Part shown: positions 19,901 to 26,517 of the stretch, piece after piece
How the letters are laid out: each line of letters opens with the position of its first letter
Numbering within the stretch: the stretch's first letter is position 1
Notes under the pieces: generated by a model
The model's input: the letters and a program-made list of their open reading frames with translations, nothing else
The model's database searches: none
Told to the model about the DNA's origin: nothing
Source of the DNA: an uncultured Aquimarina sp.
GTDB lineage: Bacteria; Bacteroidota; Bacteroidia; Flavobacteriales; Flavobacteriaceae
DNA: 64,000 nt
Direction of reading: 5' to 3'
Assembly: GCF_947500065.1 (NCBI RefSeq)
Contig: NZ_CANMQT010000001.1
Location: 682,001 to 746,000, forward strand
Program-made: the position numbers and the translations under genes

Positions 19901-21062
19901 TACTATAGAAATAAAGGATATAGAAGACACTGTGTCTATTGAAGTTTCTGATAATGGTAGAGGAATAGATAAAAAGTTTTTAGACAAAATATTTAATAGG
20001 TATTATGAAGTTCCTGGTGTTGATGGATGGTTAGAGCAATTTAACAATGGTAGCGGAATAGGACTTAACATCGCTCAAAATATCATGAAACTTCATCATG
20101 GAGAAATAAAAATAAGAAGTTCAGAAAATGAAGGAACGGTGTTTAGTATTCGATTAAAAAAAGGGGAACGACATTTTATAGATTCAGAACTTACAACAGT
20201 TACTAATAGGCGTCCTGAATTAGATTCTTATACAGAGCAAACGGAAATCACCAAGGATCAAATCTCACCTAAAATTGACCTACAAAACACAATCGCTTCT
20301 GCAGATAAGCCTAAAGTTCTAATAGTAGATGATAATGAAGAGTTCAGACAATTTCTTTATGATTTATTAAAGGAATATTATATCGTTGAGCAATCTGAGA
20401 ATGGTCAATTAGGTTTTAAGAAAACATTGAAGTTTCTTCCCGATATCATTATTAGTGATGTGGTGATGCCTAAAATGGGAGGAATTGAATTCTGTTCCAA
20501 AATTAAAAGTGATGAAAGGACTATTCATATCCCTTTTGTGCTTTTAACCTCAAGATCATCTATGCCCTATAAATATAAAGGCTTAGAATCTGGAGCAGAT
20601 GCATATATAAATAAACCTTTTGACGTTAATGAATTTCTTTTGGTAATAAAAAACCAACTCTTTACAACTTCTCAAATAAAAAATTTAATTACGGTAGATT
20701 CAATAGTTGGAGATAACTCTAACTTTGATTCTTTTGAGGATAAAATTTTAAGAAAAGCAATAGCAATTGTTCATGAAAATATAGGGAATTCTAAATTTGA
20801 CATCCCCTACTTTGCTTCAGAATTAGGATTGAGCAGAACTATGTTATTTAATAAAATAAAGGATTGGACAAATATGACTCCAAAAGAGTTTATCATTTCT
20901 ATTAGAATGAAGAAAGCCTCAGAGTTATTAGAGATCGGGGAATTAAGTATTGCAGAAATTAGTTATAAAGTAGGTTTCAAAGACCCAAAATATTTTTCAA
21001 AATCTTTTAAGAAATACTATAGCAGAACTCCTTCTGAGTACGCTGATAAATTTTATTCTTAA
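16950..21062 (+). CDS. hybrid two-component system sensor/regulator (HTCS)
   Basis: A 1370-residue one-protein two-component system. Signal peptide (MKNNTLLLMLFACAFAFSQ); two periplasmic beta-propellers built from Reg_prop repeats (recurring W-IGT-GL motifs, about 25-715); a Y_Y_Y domain (about 720-800); a membrane helix (about 805-825); a HisKA domain with phospho-acceptor His856 (SHDFKTPL); HATPase (DNGRGIDKKF, GSGIGLNIA); a receiver domain with Asp1170 (ISDVVMPKMGG); and a C-terminal AraC-type HTH (about 1270-1370). By family, such proteins sense oligosaccharides in the periplasm and switch on nearby polysaccharide-utilisation genes. The divergent GH5/lyase operon is the obvious target. 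No SusC/SusD pair is present. Confidence 0.95.
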   Translation: MKNNTLLLMLFACAFAFSQNEEDFRSYNRLSVSDGLSQSAVIAIEQDQFKQMWIGTRDGLNKYDGEKITIFRNNLNNPNSISNNDISSIKEGVDGFIWIGTHNGLNRFDPKKETFKVYFNSPEDNRSIPHNTTRAIAQMDNGELWFGTTDGLAIYNKKNDEFITYKSNKSDITSLSDNTISTIFKDHKGDIWIGTSSGLNKVINRDKNNLKFKRFSGFIDDSKNFFIQSIVEDQNNNLLIGTRYNGIHVFDKKNSKFIKFNDLYADKVNSSDIRKLRYDNDANLWIGTYNGLFIKKKNNEIIQVINQPGNSKSLSKNSIKDLYVDFNGTVWVGTYYGGVNLWNKFNNNFQSLFNIKDNQAYNLGVVSALQESSDGTLYIGTEDNQIIVIEENGKTNSILTDTLKTSLLDINVKSLFLDDQKLWIGTLKNGIKCFDIERKKFIKSDIDPLLHNLLKDVGIYSIQKIDDHLIFATFGKGLVIYNKLTKKYKTIRQDSDTPNALSNDKIRSLFVDSQKNLWIGADNGLNLIASGENLSSNNIRVQQFYFERKASYGNKILSINEGKKGQIFVGTKDSGLLKLEAGNFEKVNFNLSNKNVVAVYGILKDASGNLWMSCNLGIVNHNPETKKTIVYDQTEGFVGNEFTNNSCLKSKNNNLYFGGVAGISFFNPKTIRKNDYKFKVVLTDLKIDGRNIKKRNVDQAEEFENVTFLKEFTLNHSESSFSIGFAIPNYINKLNNQYAYRLLGLNNQWRFSDIPEANYTIQKPGTYTFQVKEAIMGDITNTKTTSLKIVVKPAPWKTTFAYFSYLFILCLVLYLIYRNMKSKLILSHKLKSERLEKVKQAEINKSKLEFFTNVSHDFKTPLTLVLAPLQQLIKNYKGDKEVFKKLLVIQRNGNQLLKLINQLMDFRAFEEGHLKLNVEEENIAALVEDIYLSFKEYAELKNYTYTFKTESDKILVFYDADKLEKVFYNIISNAFKYTPNGGNITIEIKDIEDTVSIEVSDNGRGIDKKFLDKIFNRYYEVPGVDGWLEQFNNGSGIGLNIAQNIMKLHHGEIKIRSSENEGTVFSIRLKKGERHFIDSELTTVTNRRPELDSYTEQTEITKDQISPKIDLQNTIASADKPKVLIVDDNEEFRQFLYDLLKEYYIVEQSENGQLGFKKTLKFLPDIIISDVVMPKMGGIEFCSKIKSDERTIHIPFVLLTSRSSMPYKYKGLESGADAYINKPFDVNEFLLVIKNQLFTTSQIKNLITVDSIVGDNSNFDSFEDKILRKAIAIVHENIGNSKFDIPYFASELGLSRTMLFNKIKDWTNMTPKEFIISIRMKKASELLEIGELSIAEISYKVGFKDPKYFSKSFKKYYSRTPSEYADKFYS

Positions 21063-21134
21063 ATTCTGCATAGTATGGAAGTTAGAGAAATAGAAACAAA
21101 TGAGGATTACGGATATTTGTAATTCAAACCAATC

Positions 21135-22109
21135 TTATTTCAACGGTTTTCTCTTTATCATACCTCCTTTAATATCCTTAACCATATCCATAACAATAAA
21201 TGCTTTTTTATCTATTTTATCAATTTCCGTACCCAGTTTTGCTATTTCTAATCTAGTTAATACAGTATATACAATCTCTAAGTCAGCACGTTCACCACTT
21301 GATTTATCATATCCATGTTTTCCATGATATATGGTACATGCCTTTCCCATCTTATTGGTTAACATTAGCCGTATCTCCTCATTTTTTTTAGATATAATAG
21401 TAACTCCAATATATTCTTCCACACCATCTACTATATAGTTCACAGTTTTGGCGGCTACCAGATAGGTAAGAATAGCATACAGTGCTATTTCCATGGATAG
21501 TAGGTACGCTCCTACTGAAAATATAATAACATTGATCAAAAGTATTATATCTCCTACAGTCATATGCCATTTTCTGCTTAAATAAATCGCCAATACTTCA
21601 GTACCATCAATAACACCTCCTCCTCGCATTGTCATTCCTATACCCAACCCTAAAAAGAAGCCTCCGAAAAAAGCAATCAGCAGTTTGTCTTCCGTGATTA
21701 TTGGATACGGGACAAAATGGACAACGATGGCCAAAGCTGTAATGGCAATAATACTTTTGACAGCAAATACAGTACCGATGGTTCGTGCCCCTAATATGAC
21801 AAATGGAAAATTGACAATAATGAGTAATAGCCCCAATGAAATATTAGAGAATACCTGTAACAATAAGGAAACACCAGTAACACCACCATCAATGAACTGA
21901 TTGGGAAGTAGAAAACCGTTAAGCCCAAAACCTGCCGAAAACACTCCAATCGAAATAAACACCATTTGTTTTACTGAATGAACGAATTCTACATGGCTCT
22001 TCCTTAACTCTTTTACAATCTCTCTTTTAAGAATTACTTGATCACCACTTTTAGATTTTAACCTTTTTCTGGCACGTTTTAATAGTATATATTGTAATAG
22101 TGGGTTCAT
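21135..22109 (-). CDS. YitT family membrane protein (DUF161 + DUF2179)
   Basis: A 324-residue protein with a basic cytoplasmic N-terminus of about 45 residues, then five to six membrane helices of the YitT/DUF161 type (GFGLNGFLLPNQFIDGGVTG, MRGGGVIDGTEVLAIYLSRK), and a C-terminal DUF2179 domain (about 230-324; YIGVTIISKK ... IVYTVLTRLE). The DUF2179 domain is related to small ligand-binding folds. The function is not established. It is convergent with the hybrid regulator gene, 72 nt apart. Confidence 0.88.
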   Translation of the reverse strand: MNPLLQYILLKRARKRLKSKSGDQVILKREIVKELRKSHVEFVHSVKQMVFISIGVFSAGFGLNGFLLPNQFIDGGVTGVSLLLQVFSNISLGLLLIIVNFPFVILGARTIGTVFAVKSIIAITALAIVVHFVPYPIITEDKLLIAFFGGFFLGLGIGMTMRGGGVIDGTEVLAIYLSRKWHMTVGDIILLINVIIFSVGAYLLSMEIALYAILTYLVAAKTVNYIVDGVEEYIGVTIISKKNEEIRLMLTNKMGKACTIYHGKHGYDKSSGERADLEIVYTVLTRLEIAKLGTEIDKIDKKAFIVMDMVKDIKGGMIKRKPLK

Positions 22110-22170
22110 CTCTTAAATATACTCAAAATTGGTATGATCAGACACATATAAAACGGGTAAGAACAGTTCC

Positions 22171-22368
22171 ATGAAATATTTTTTTTACTCAGATGCAAAA
22201 AGGAAAAGTGTTTTAGTAATTTCTAACAAAAAAGGAAGAGCAGAGATGAGTACAGGCATTTTTATGCTTAATGGTATTCCTGACATGTCAAAAGATGATT
22301 ATTATATCAAAAGAATATTATTTGGCTTAATCCAAAAATATCGTGGTTTTATTGAAACTCGAATTTGA
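22171..22368 (+). CDS. hypothetical small protein
   Basis: A 65-residue ORF with an ATG and plausible composition (MKYFFYSDAKRKSVLV...), mixed charged and aromatic residues, and no membrane helix. No family recognised. It stands alone between the YitT gene and the accessory array and could be a spurious ORF or a gene remnant. Confidence 0.35.
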   Translation: MKYFFYSDAKRKSVLVISNKKGRAEMSTGIFMLNGIPDMSKDDYYIKRILFGLIQKYRGFIETRI

Positions 22369-22470
22369 GAAGTCTGAAAGACGCACTCAAATCCGTAAGT
22401 TGAATTAATCTCGCCTATCCGGCGGGATCCCATAAATTCCACCTCTAAGCCCATTAATTTCAATAAAGCG

Positions 22471-22509
22471 GTTCATTTAATAAGTTTACGAATTAACACT
22501 TAAATGAAC
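22471..22509. repeat. inverted repeat GTTCATTTAA/TTAAATGAAC
   Basis: Perfect 10-bp arms separated by 19 nt, about 200 nt upstream of the array. It begins GTTCA like the array junction repeat and ends TGAAC. It is a possible recombination or protein-binding site; there is no direct evidence of function. Confidence 0.4.
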
Positions 22510-22659
22510 TAGTATTTGGTTTGACTATACTCAATCTAGACTCTTCTCTAAAATTAGATATACGAAAGTCTTATTACAATAAACACATATAAAATTGAGG
22601 GAAAAAGTAGTCTTTTAATTTTATTTCACTAATTTAGAAGCAACAAACATTTATAAACC

Positions 22660-22693
22660 ACCCCATGTCTGAAGATTTCTTCGGGTATGGGGT
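22660..22693 (+). promoter_or_regulatory. leader hairpin before DUF3606 gene
   Basis: ACCCCAT ... ATGGGGT (7 bp) encloses an inner stem CTGAAG/CTTCGG with loop ATTT, and is followed by ATTTTG. It lies 25 nt before the start codon. It could be a weak terminator shielding the array from upstream transcription, or a 5' leader structure. Confidence 0.4.
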
Positions 22694-22717
22694 ATTTTGT
22701 TAATTAAATTATAAATT

Positions 22718-22909
22718 ATGACAGATAACCCAAAGAAAAAAGGTCCAAGAGATGATAAACGAATAAGTACTCAAAAACACGAGATTGACTATTGGAAAAA
22801 GAAACTCAATATTAGTGGGCAACAACTGGCTGGTGCGAAAAAGGCTACTGGAAGTACTAGTGTAGAAGTTATAAAAGAATATTTAAAGAAAAAGAAAAAA
22901 TCTAAATAA
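22718..22909 (+). CDS. DUF3606 domain protein
   Basis: A 63-residue basic protein with the DUF3606 pattern: DDKRISTQKHEIDYWKKKLN, then GQQLAGAKKATGSTSVEVIK, and a Lys-rich tail (KKKKKSK). Such proteins are common small accessory genes in Bacteroidota and other groups, of unknown function, possibly DNA binding given the charge. Its TAA lies inside a degenerate copy (22900-22914) of the array junction repeat, which makes it the first member of the array. Confidence 0.8.
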   Translation: MTDNPKKKGPRDDKRISTQKHEIDYWKKKLNISGQQLAGAKKATGSTSVEVIKEYLKKKKKSK

Positions 22910-22919
22910 ACTATACATT

Positions 22920-23558
22920 ATGAGAATTTTACTAATACTATTTCTAGTTACTATTACTAGTCAAATAAACGCACAAAATGAAAATATTAAGGTTATGCCT
23001 ATTGAAGTTAATCTAACTTGTGAAGAAGCTCTAAATATAATTCAGGACGAAAAAACTGGGTTGGATGATTATAATTATGCATTAAGTATATTATCTAAGT
23101 GTAAGCTTGAAAAATATAAAGAAAGCCATCCAGATGAAAAGATTATGAGTGTGGGATATTTTGATAAAAATAAAGAAAAAATACTTTTTGAAACACTAAA
23201 ATACAATACTGCAGAGGAAATAAGAGATGCTTCAAAAATAATTGTTAATCTCTATATTGAAAACTTTGGTGAAGTAGACCCAGTTACTAGTGGGATACTC
23301 TATCTTGGTTCAGATTATACTATCGATGCTTTTTTTGAATCTGCAGTTGTAGACGATCCTATGATAATTTTAGCCCCATTGACTATACCAGGAACCAAAT
23401 TAGGTAAAGATACATTAGCAGAACTTGGTAGGTTTGGAAAAAAGGCTGAAAAAGCAATGAATAAAACAAGGAAAAAAGTGGAAAGACATTGTGATAAGTA
23501 TCCTGAAGATTGTATTGTTCCTGGTACTGGAGTATTAAGAAAAATTTTGAAATTTTAA
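22920..23558 (+). CDS. secreted protein of unknown function (array gene)
   Basis: A 212-residue protein with a signal peptide (MRILLILFLVTITSQINAQ), so it is periplasmic or secreted. The mature part is mostly helical and charged, with Cys pairs near the N-terminus (NLTCEEAL, LSKCKLEK) and C-terminus (RHCDKYPEDCIVPGTG), perhaps in disulfides. A short hydrophobic stretch (PMIILAPLTIPGTKLG) lies near residue 160. No family recognised. It starts 5 nt after a degenerate junction repeat and is followed by another. Confidence 0.65.
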   Translation: MRILLILFLVTITSQINAQNENIKVMPIEVNLTCEEALNIIQDEKTGLDDYNYALSILSKCKLEKYKESHPDEKIMSVGYFDKNKEKILFETLKYNTAEEIRDASKIIVNLYIENFGEVDPVTSGILYLGSDYTIDAFFESAVVDDPMIILAPLTIPGTKLGKDTLAELGRFGKKAEKAMNKTRKKVERHCDKYPEDCIVPGTGVLRKILKF

Positions 23559-23600
23559 GCTCAAAGCCTAAATAAACGATAACTTATAAATTCAAATTAT

Positions 23601-24086
23601 ATGACCGATCTTATTACCGCAATTATTGTGTTATCTTCTTTTACAACTCTTTTTGTTTTATATAAAAAATTAAAAAATAACTGGGTTGGTGAAAATCCTA
23701 TGAAATCTAAAGACAAAGATTTTGAGGCAACTATGGGGATGTTACCTCCAGAGTCAGGAGAGGATATAAATAAGAGAATTGAACGAGATTTAAGGCATCA
23801 AATGCTTAAAAGATATACTAATCAGCAAAGAAACGCATATGTCTTATATTTTACATCAATTATTACTCTTGTAGTATTAGTTGTACTCCTTCTTTTTTAT
23901 TTCTTAAAAGAAACAGAAAATGTAATCTCTACAGAACATTATGCAAGTGTGGTTATTTCATTAGTTTTAAATGGAGGTTTTATCAATTTTAGCAAATCTT
24001 TGTATAATACAGCATCACAAAATGCTAATAAATATATTTTAGATACCTATAATAGTAATGAACAAACAGAAGAATTGAAACAATAA
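23601..24086 (+). CDS. membrane protein, possibly TRADD-N-associated-membrane-domain like
   Basis: A 161-residue protein with an N-terminal membrane helix (TDLITAIIVLSSFTTLFVLY), a cytoplasmic helical stretch (about 25-85) and a C-terminal helical pair (YFTSIITLVVLVVLLLFYFL, then SVVISLVLNGGFINFSKSLY). The C-terminal hairpin ending in a helix with regularly spaced N/K/Y resembles, by eye, the small membrane domain found next to TRADD-N and other defence modules. That similarity is tentative. It is followed by an exact junction repeat at 24091. Confidence 0.6.
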   Translation: MTDLITAIIVLSSFTTLFVLYKKLKNNWVGENPMKSKDKDFEATMGMLPPESGEDINKRIERDLRHQMLKRYTNQQRNAYVLYFTSIITLVVLVVLLLFYFLKETENVISTEHYASVVISLVLNGGFINFSKSLYNTASQNANKYILDTYNSNEQTEELKQ

Positions 24087-24127
24087 TAAAGTTCAATAAA
24101 ACGATTAAAATTTTCATAAGATTAATT

Positions 24128-24331
24128 GTGTTAAACCTTTGGATTTGTTCTTGGATACCCTTTTTGTATATGGTAAAATCAATATACGAATTAGGGAAAT
24201 TTCAAGTTGAATGGTATGTAACTATCTTTTATTGGTTAACAATTATAATTTCCTGGTTAATAGGAATTGGATCCAATATATTTTTACATAAGATTAAAGA
24301 TCACGAATGGAATAAATATGATGAACGATAA
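24128..24331 (+). CDS. small two-helix membrane protein (array gene, GTG start)
   Basis: A 67-residue ORF reading from GTG at 24128; the first ATG (24170) would cut the first helix. Two hydrophobic helices (about 2-17 and 31-52) are followed by a polar tail (HKIKDHEWNKYDER). No family recognised. It lies between the exact repeat at 24091 and the variant at 24332, one ORF per interval like its neighbours. Confidence 0.5.
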   Translation: MLNLWICSWIPFLYMVKSIYELGKFQVEWYVTIFYWLTIIISWLIGIGSNIFLHKIKDHEWNKYDER

Positions 24332-24344
24332 ATTCAAACAAACG

Positions 24345-24488
24345 ATGGATGATTACAATAGATTAAAGAGTAGTATTGAAATTCTTGAAAGCTTACTAGA
24401 TACTGCACTAGATACCAGTACTAAACTTATGATTGAACAATCATTGAGGATTCAAAAAGATGTTTTGGAACAATTAAAGTTAAAATAA
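24345..24488 (+). CDS. small helical protein (array gene)
   Basis: A 47-residue protein (MDDYNRLKSSIEILESLLDT...) predicted to be all helix. I chose the ATG at 24345 because it overlaps the 3' end of the junction repeat (CGATG), as in three other array genes. The in-frame ATG at 24321 would give 55 residues and overlap the previous ORF. Its own stop lies in the next repeat copy. Function unknown. Confidence 0.5.
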   Translation: MDDYNRLKSSIEILESLLDTALDTSTKLMIEQSLRIQKDVLEQLKLK

Positions 24489-24491
24489 ACG

Positions 24492-24701
24492 ATGAAAAAG
24501 TATAAAACCATTTTTGGTAAAGACAACGGATCTGAAATAATAGAACCTATCTTCTTTTCAGCTTTAATTTTTGCAGAAAACGAAATAGAAGCTAAAGAAA
24601 AAGCAGGGAAATTATATGAAACTTACATAGGGTTGAGTAATGTAAAAAAACAAATGCAACAATTATCTGGCTATGGTATGTTAACCACAGAAGTTCAATA
24701 A
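24492..24701 (+). CDS. small protein of unknown function (array gene)
   Basis: A 69-residue protein beginning MKKYKTIFGKDNGSEIIEP, with a helical middle (AENEIEAKEKAGKLYETYIG). The ATG lies in the CGATG end of one repeat copy (24479-24493) and the TAA lies inside the next exact copy (24693-24707), so this gene is a clear repeat-ORF-repeat unit. No family recognised. Confidence 0.6.
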   Translation: MKKYKTIFGKDNGSEIIEPIFFSALIFAENEIEAKEKAGKLYETYIGLSNVKKQMQQLSGYGMLTTEVQ

Positions 24702-24727
24702 AACGATAGTTAAATGGAATTTTAAAA

Positions 24728-25567
24728 ATGGAACTAGAGTACGATAAAATTTTAGAGTTAACCGATGAAGCATTTGCAATTATTAATAGCGCTGCTGAAA
24801 AAATTGAGAAAACTACTATTCCCATTTATTATCATAAGTTTCAAGGATCATTATCCGTTAAACCAGAACAAGTTGCAACAGGAGTATTATTATCCACAGA
24901 AAAAAATAATTACTTAATTACCGCAGCTCATACTTTTGTTGGGTATCCTAAAGAAGATATATGCATTTTAAATTCTAGTATTAAAATTCCAATAGTAGGA
25001 AAAAAGTTTTATTACAATCCAAAGGATAATGAAATTAATGACCTAATAGATATAGCAGTTATTAAGCTCGAAAGGTTTATAGTGGACATACTTAATAAAG
25101 CTGAAAAATTCGAGTTTTTAAACTATCAAATGATTCAAGCTAATCATAATTTAATATTTAGTAAATCTTATTTTACATTAGGTTTTCCGTATAACAAAGA
25201 AAAAGTTTCGAAATCTGATTATGCTTTTACTCCTATGCGTTATTTGCTTTATTCACATCCAGTAAAGTTAAGTTCATATAATCAACCTAAAGTCGATAAG
25301 CGCTTTAACATATTAATGTCTCATAACAGACGAAAGTTTAGGGGTTATGGAAACAAAGGTAGATCATTTGCACCTAAAACGGAGGGGATGAGTGGTTCTG
25401 GGTTATGGTTTGTCCCTAGATTTAATTTGGAGGAACCTACACAGCAGAATGCGTTTCTGGTTGGGATTCTTATAGAACTAAAGGTAAAAACTAATTCTAT
25501 TATGTATACGAGAATTGATTTTGTAACAGATATTTTAAAAAAACACTTTAATGAAAAATTAAATTGA
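24728..25567 (+). CDS. trypsin-like serine peptidase (array gene)
   Basis: A 279-residue protein without a signal peptide, with a chymotrypsin-fold triad: His68 in LITAAHTF, Asp108 in LIDIAVIKL and Ser222 in EGMSGSGLW (G-x-S-G). The C-terminal region (YTRIDFVTDILKKHF) is typical of cytoplasmic trypsin-like peptidase domains that occur alone or fused to effector modules in defence and conflict systems. No such partner is fused here. It starts 20 nt after an exact junction repeat; another exact copy begins 13 nt past its TGA. Confidence 0.75.
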   Translation: MELEYDKILELTDEAFAIINSAAEKIEKTTIPIYYHKFQGSLSVKPEQVATGVLLSTEKNNYLITAAHTFVGYPKEDICILNSSIKIPIVGKKFYYNPKDNEINDLIDIAVIKLERFIVDILNKAEKFEFLNYQMIQANHNLIFSKSYFTLGFPYNKEKVSKSDYAFTPMRYLLYSHPVKLSSYNQPKVDKRFNILMSHNRRKFRGYGNKGRSFAPKTEGMSGSGLWFVPRFNLEEPTQQNAFLVGILIELKVKTNSIMYTRIDFVTDILKKHFNEKLN

Positions 25568-25804
25568 AGTTTAATCGAAAGTTCAATAAAACGATCTAAT
25601 TTAAAAACTGTTTTAGAGTCTACTTATCCTAATTCAAAAGTGGTCGATTTTCGTTTTGATGAAATCCCTGAAAGAAAACTGATTTTAAAACTATATTTTG
25701 AATTGAATAAATCTAATTTCCCCAAACTCAAAATTAGAGGTGAAATAGTAGAAGAAAAAGGAATAAACCACGACAGAAATCGTGGTTTATTAATAAAATT
25801 ATGA
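25568..25804 (+). pseudogene. start-less coding remnant (array)
   Basis: The frame directly after the protease TGA stays open for about 78 codons to a TGA at 25802, but contains no ATG or usual start. Its last 65 codons read like real protein (TYPNSKVVDFRFDEIPERK, then charged beta/helix-like sequence ending GLLIKL). The protein-like part starts immediately after the exact junction repeat at 25581-25595, as if a cassette had lost its 5' end. It is in frame with the protease gene, so a nonsense-terminated extension is the alternative. Confidence 0.5.
25762..25791 (-). terminator. terminator of leader-peptide gene
   Basis: A perfect 12-bp stem (AATAAACCACGA/TCGTGGTTTATT) with a 6-nt loop, followed on the minus strand by CCTTTTTCTTC. 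It lies 13 nt downstream of the peptide gene at 25805-25969 and inside the remnant read on the other strand. Confidence 0.75.
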
Positions 25805-25969
25805 TTAACAAGCAGGATGATAAGGATTCCTTGAGCAATATTCATCAGAAGGGCCTTCGCCACAATCATGAGATGCTGAGAAATGACAGGGAACATCACC
25901 TCCACCTCCATTAATAGATTGTTGCTCAGTTTTGTTTAAAGCTTTGCCCAAGTTCAATAAATTATTCAT
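25805..25969 (-). CDS. double-glycine leader peptide, bacteriocin/RiPP-like, Cys-containing
   Basis: A 54-residue peptide. The leader MNNLLNLGKALNKTEQQSIN is followed by GGGG, then a core with four Cys (DVPCHFS, HDCGEG, EYCSRN, HPAC). The leader is the same type as that of the peptide at 35633-35875 (LLNLGKALSKSEQKEISGG). By analogy, the leader would be removed after Gly-Gly by a C39-type peptidase/transporter; none lies in the window. It is the only gene on the minus strand inside the array, with its own terminator (25762-25791) and an inverted-repeat promoter element (26013-26034). Antibacterial or signalling function is inference. Confidence 0.7.
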   Translation of the reverse strand: MNNLLNLGKALNKTEQQSINGGGGDVPCHFSASHDCGEGPSDEYCSRNPYHPAC

Positions 25970-26012
25970 AATTGTATTAAGTTAAAAATGTTATAAGATG
26001 CTCGAAAGTTTA

Positions 26013-26034
26013 TAGACACTCAAGTTTATGTCTA
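26013..26034 (-). promoter_or_regulatory. inverted repeat upstream of leader-peptide gene
   Basis: TAGACA ... TGTCTA around CTCAAGTTTA, 44 nt upstream of the peptide start. A near-identical element (GACAC-CAAGGTTT-GTGTC type) lies 41 nt upstream of the peptide gene at 35875. Similarity continues to the start codon in both leaders (TAAA...TTC...CATTTTTTAA on the minus strand). It is a likely shared operator or promoter. Confidence 0.55.
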
Positions 26035-26124
26035 TTTATTAATGATTCTAACAGCTCAAATGTTACCATGAAAAAGAGTTAAAGTTTGTTAATTTTTATT
26101 AAATGTTATGAAGGAGGTTTATAT

Positions 26125-26193
26125 ATGACTTCTGTTTTTTTTGGGTTCATGTTGATAGCAGGAGCGTTGTTATTAAAGAATTCTAAAAATTAA
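26125..26193 (+). CDS. 22-residue membrane mini-protein
   Basis: A short ORF (MTSVFFGFMLIAGALLLKNS...) consisting of a single hydrophobic helix and a basic tail. An AAGGAGG sequence lies about 8 nt upstream; such a strong Shine-Dalgarno site is unusual in this phylum. The stop is directly followed by a junction repeat (26195-26209). Too short to assign; it could be a toxin-like or regulatory peptide. Confidence 0.4.
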   Translation: MTSVFFGFMLIAGALLLKNSKN

Positions 26194-26207
26194 AATTCAA
26201 TAAAACA

Positions 26208-26517
26208 ATGCATAGAACCTTACATAATCAAGATTTTAGAGAAATGTCAGAGGACTATAATTTTGAGTATCAAAAAGAGCTCACTAGTAAACTTGATAAT
26301 CTCGAAGAAGATTTTGATCAAAATACCTTAAATGAAATTGTCTTATGGAAAGTAAATCGATATGCTCCATTTTCCAACGATATCATTTCCCTAATCAATT
26401 CAATTAATCCAAATGATACGAAACTCAATAAGGAAATAGAATAAGGAAATAGTAAGTAACATTCTGACAATACTCTCAAAAACAAAAGGAGTTCAGTTGT
26501 CCATAACAATTGAGTAA
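26208..26517 (+). pseudogene. frameshifted and truncated gene remnant (array)
   Basis: The open frame from ATG 26208 runs 78 codons to 26444 (contains LNEIVLWKVNRYAPFSNDII). A perfect 13-bp tandem duplication (AATAAGGAAATAG twice, 26427-26452) creates the stop. Removing one copy restores the frame through EIVSNILTILSKTKGVQLS to a TAA at 26515-26517. The WKVNRY and KGVQLS segments remind me of a longer Bacteroidota protein family that continues well beyond this point, so the gene also seems to lack its 3' part. It may alternatively be expressed as a 78-residue protein. Confidence 0.55.

Larger units (their letters stand above)
22369..22717. other. intergenic region before the accessory array
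   Basis: About 350 bases with no credible gene. It holds a GC-richer patch (CCTATCCGGCGGGATCC, near 22413-22431), a 10-bp inverted repeat (22471-22509) and a hairpin just before the first array gene (22660-22693). Confidence 0.5.

Noticed and set aside
22718-24488. Toxin-antitoxin pair
   Set aside because: Small neighbouring ORFs are present but none shows a recognisable toxin or antitoxin fold; spacing alone is not enough.
25624-25911. 95-residue minus-strand ORF
   Set aside because: It overlaps the leader-peptide gene in another frame and runs through its terminator; the peptide has family-like leader and core, the longer frame has none.
25951-25964. Another junction repeat copy (GTTCAATAAATTAT)
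   Set aside because: It lies within the first codons of the leader peptide on the opposite strand and lacks the CGAT end; the match is explained by the codons for NNLLNL.
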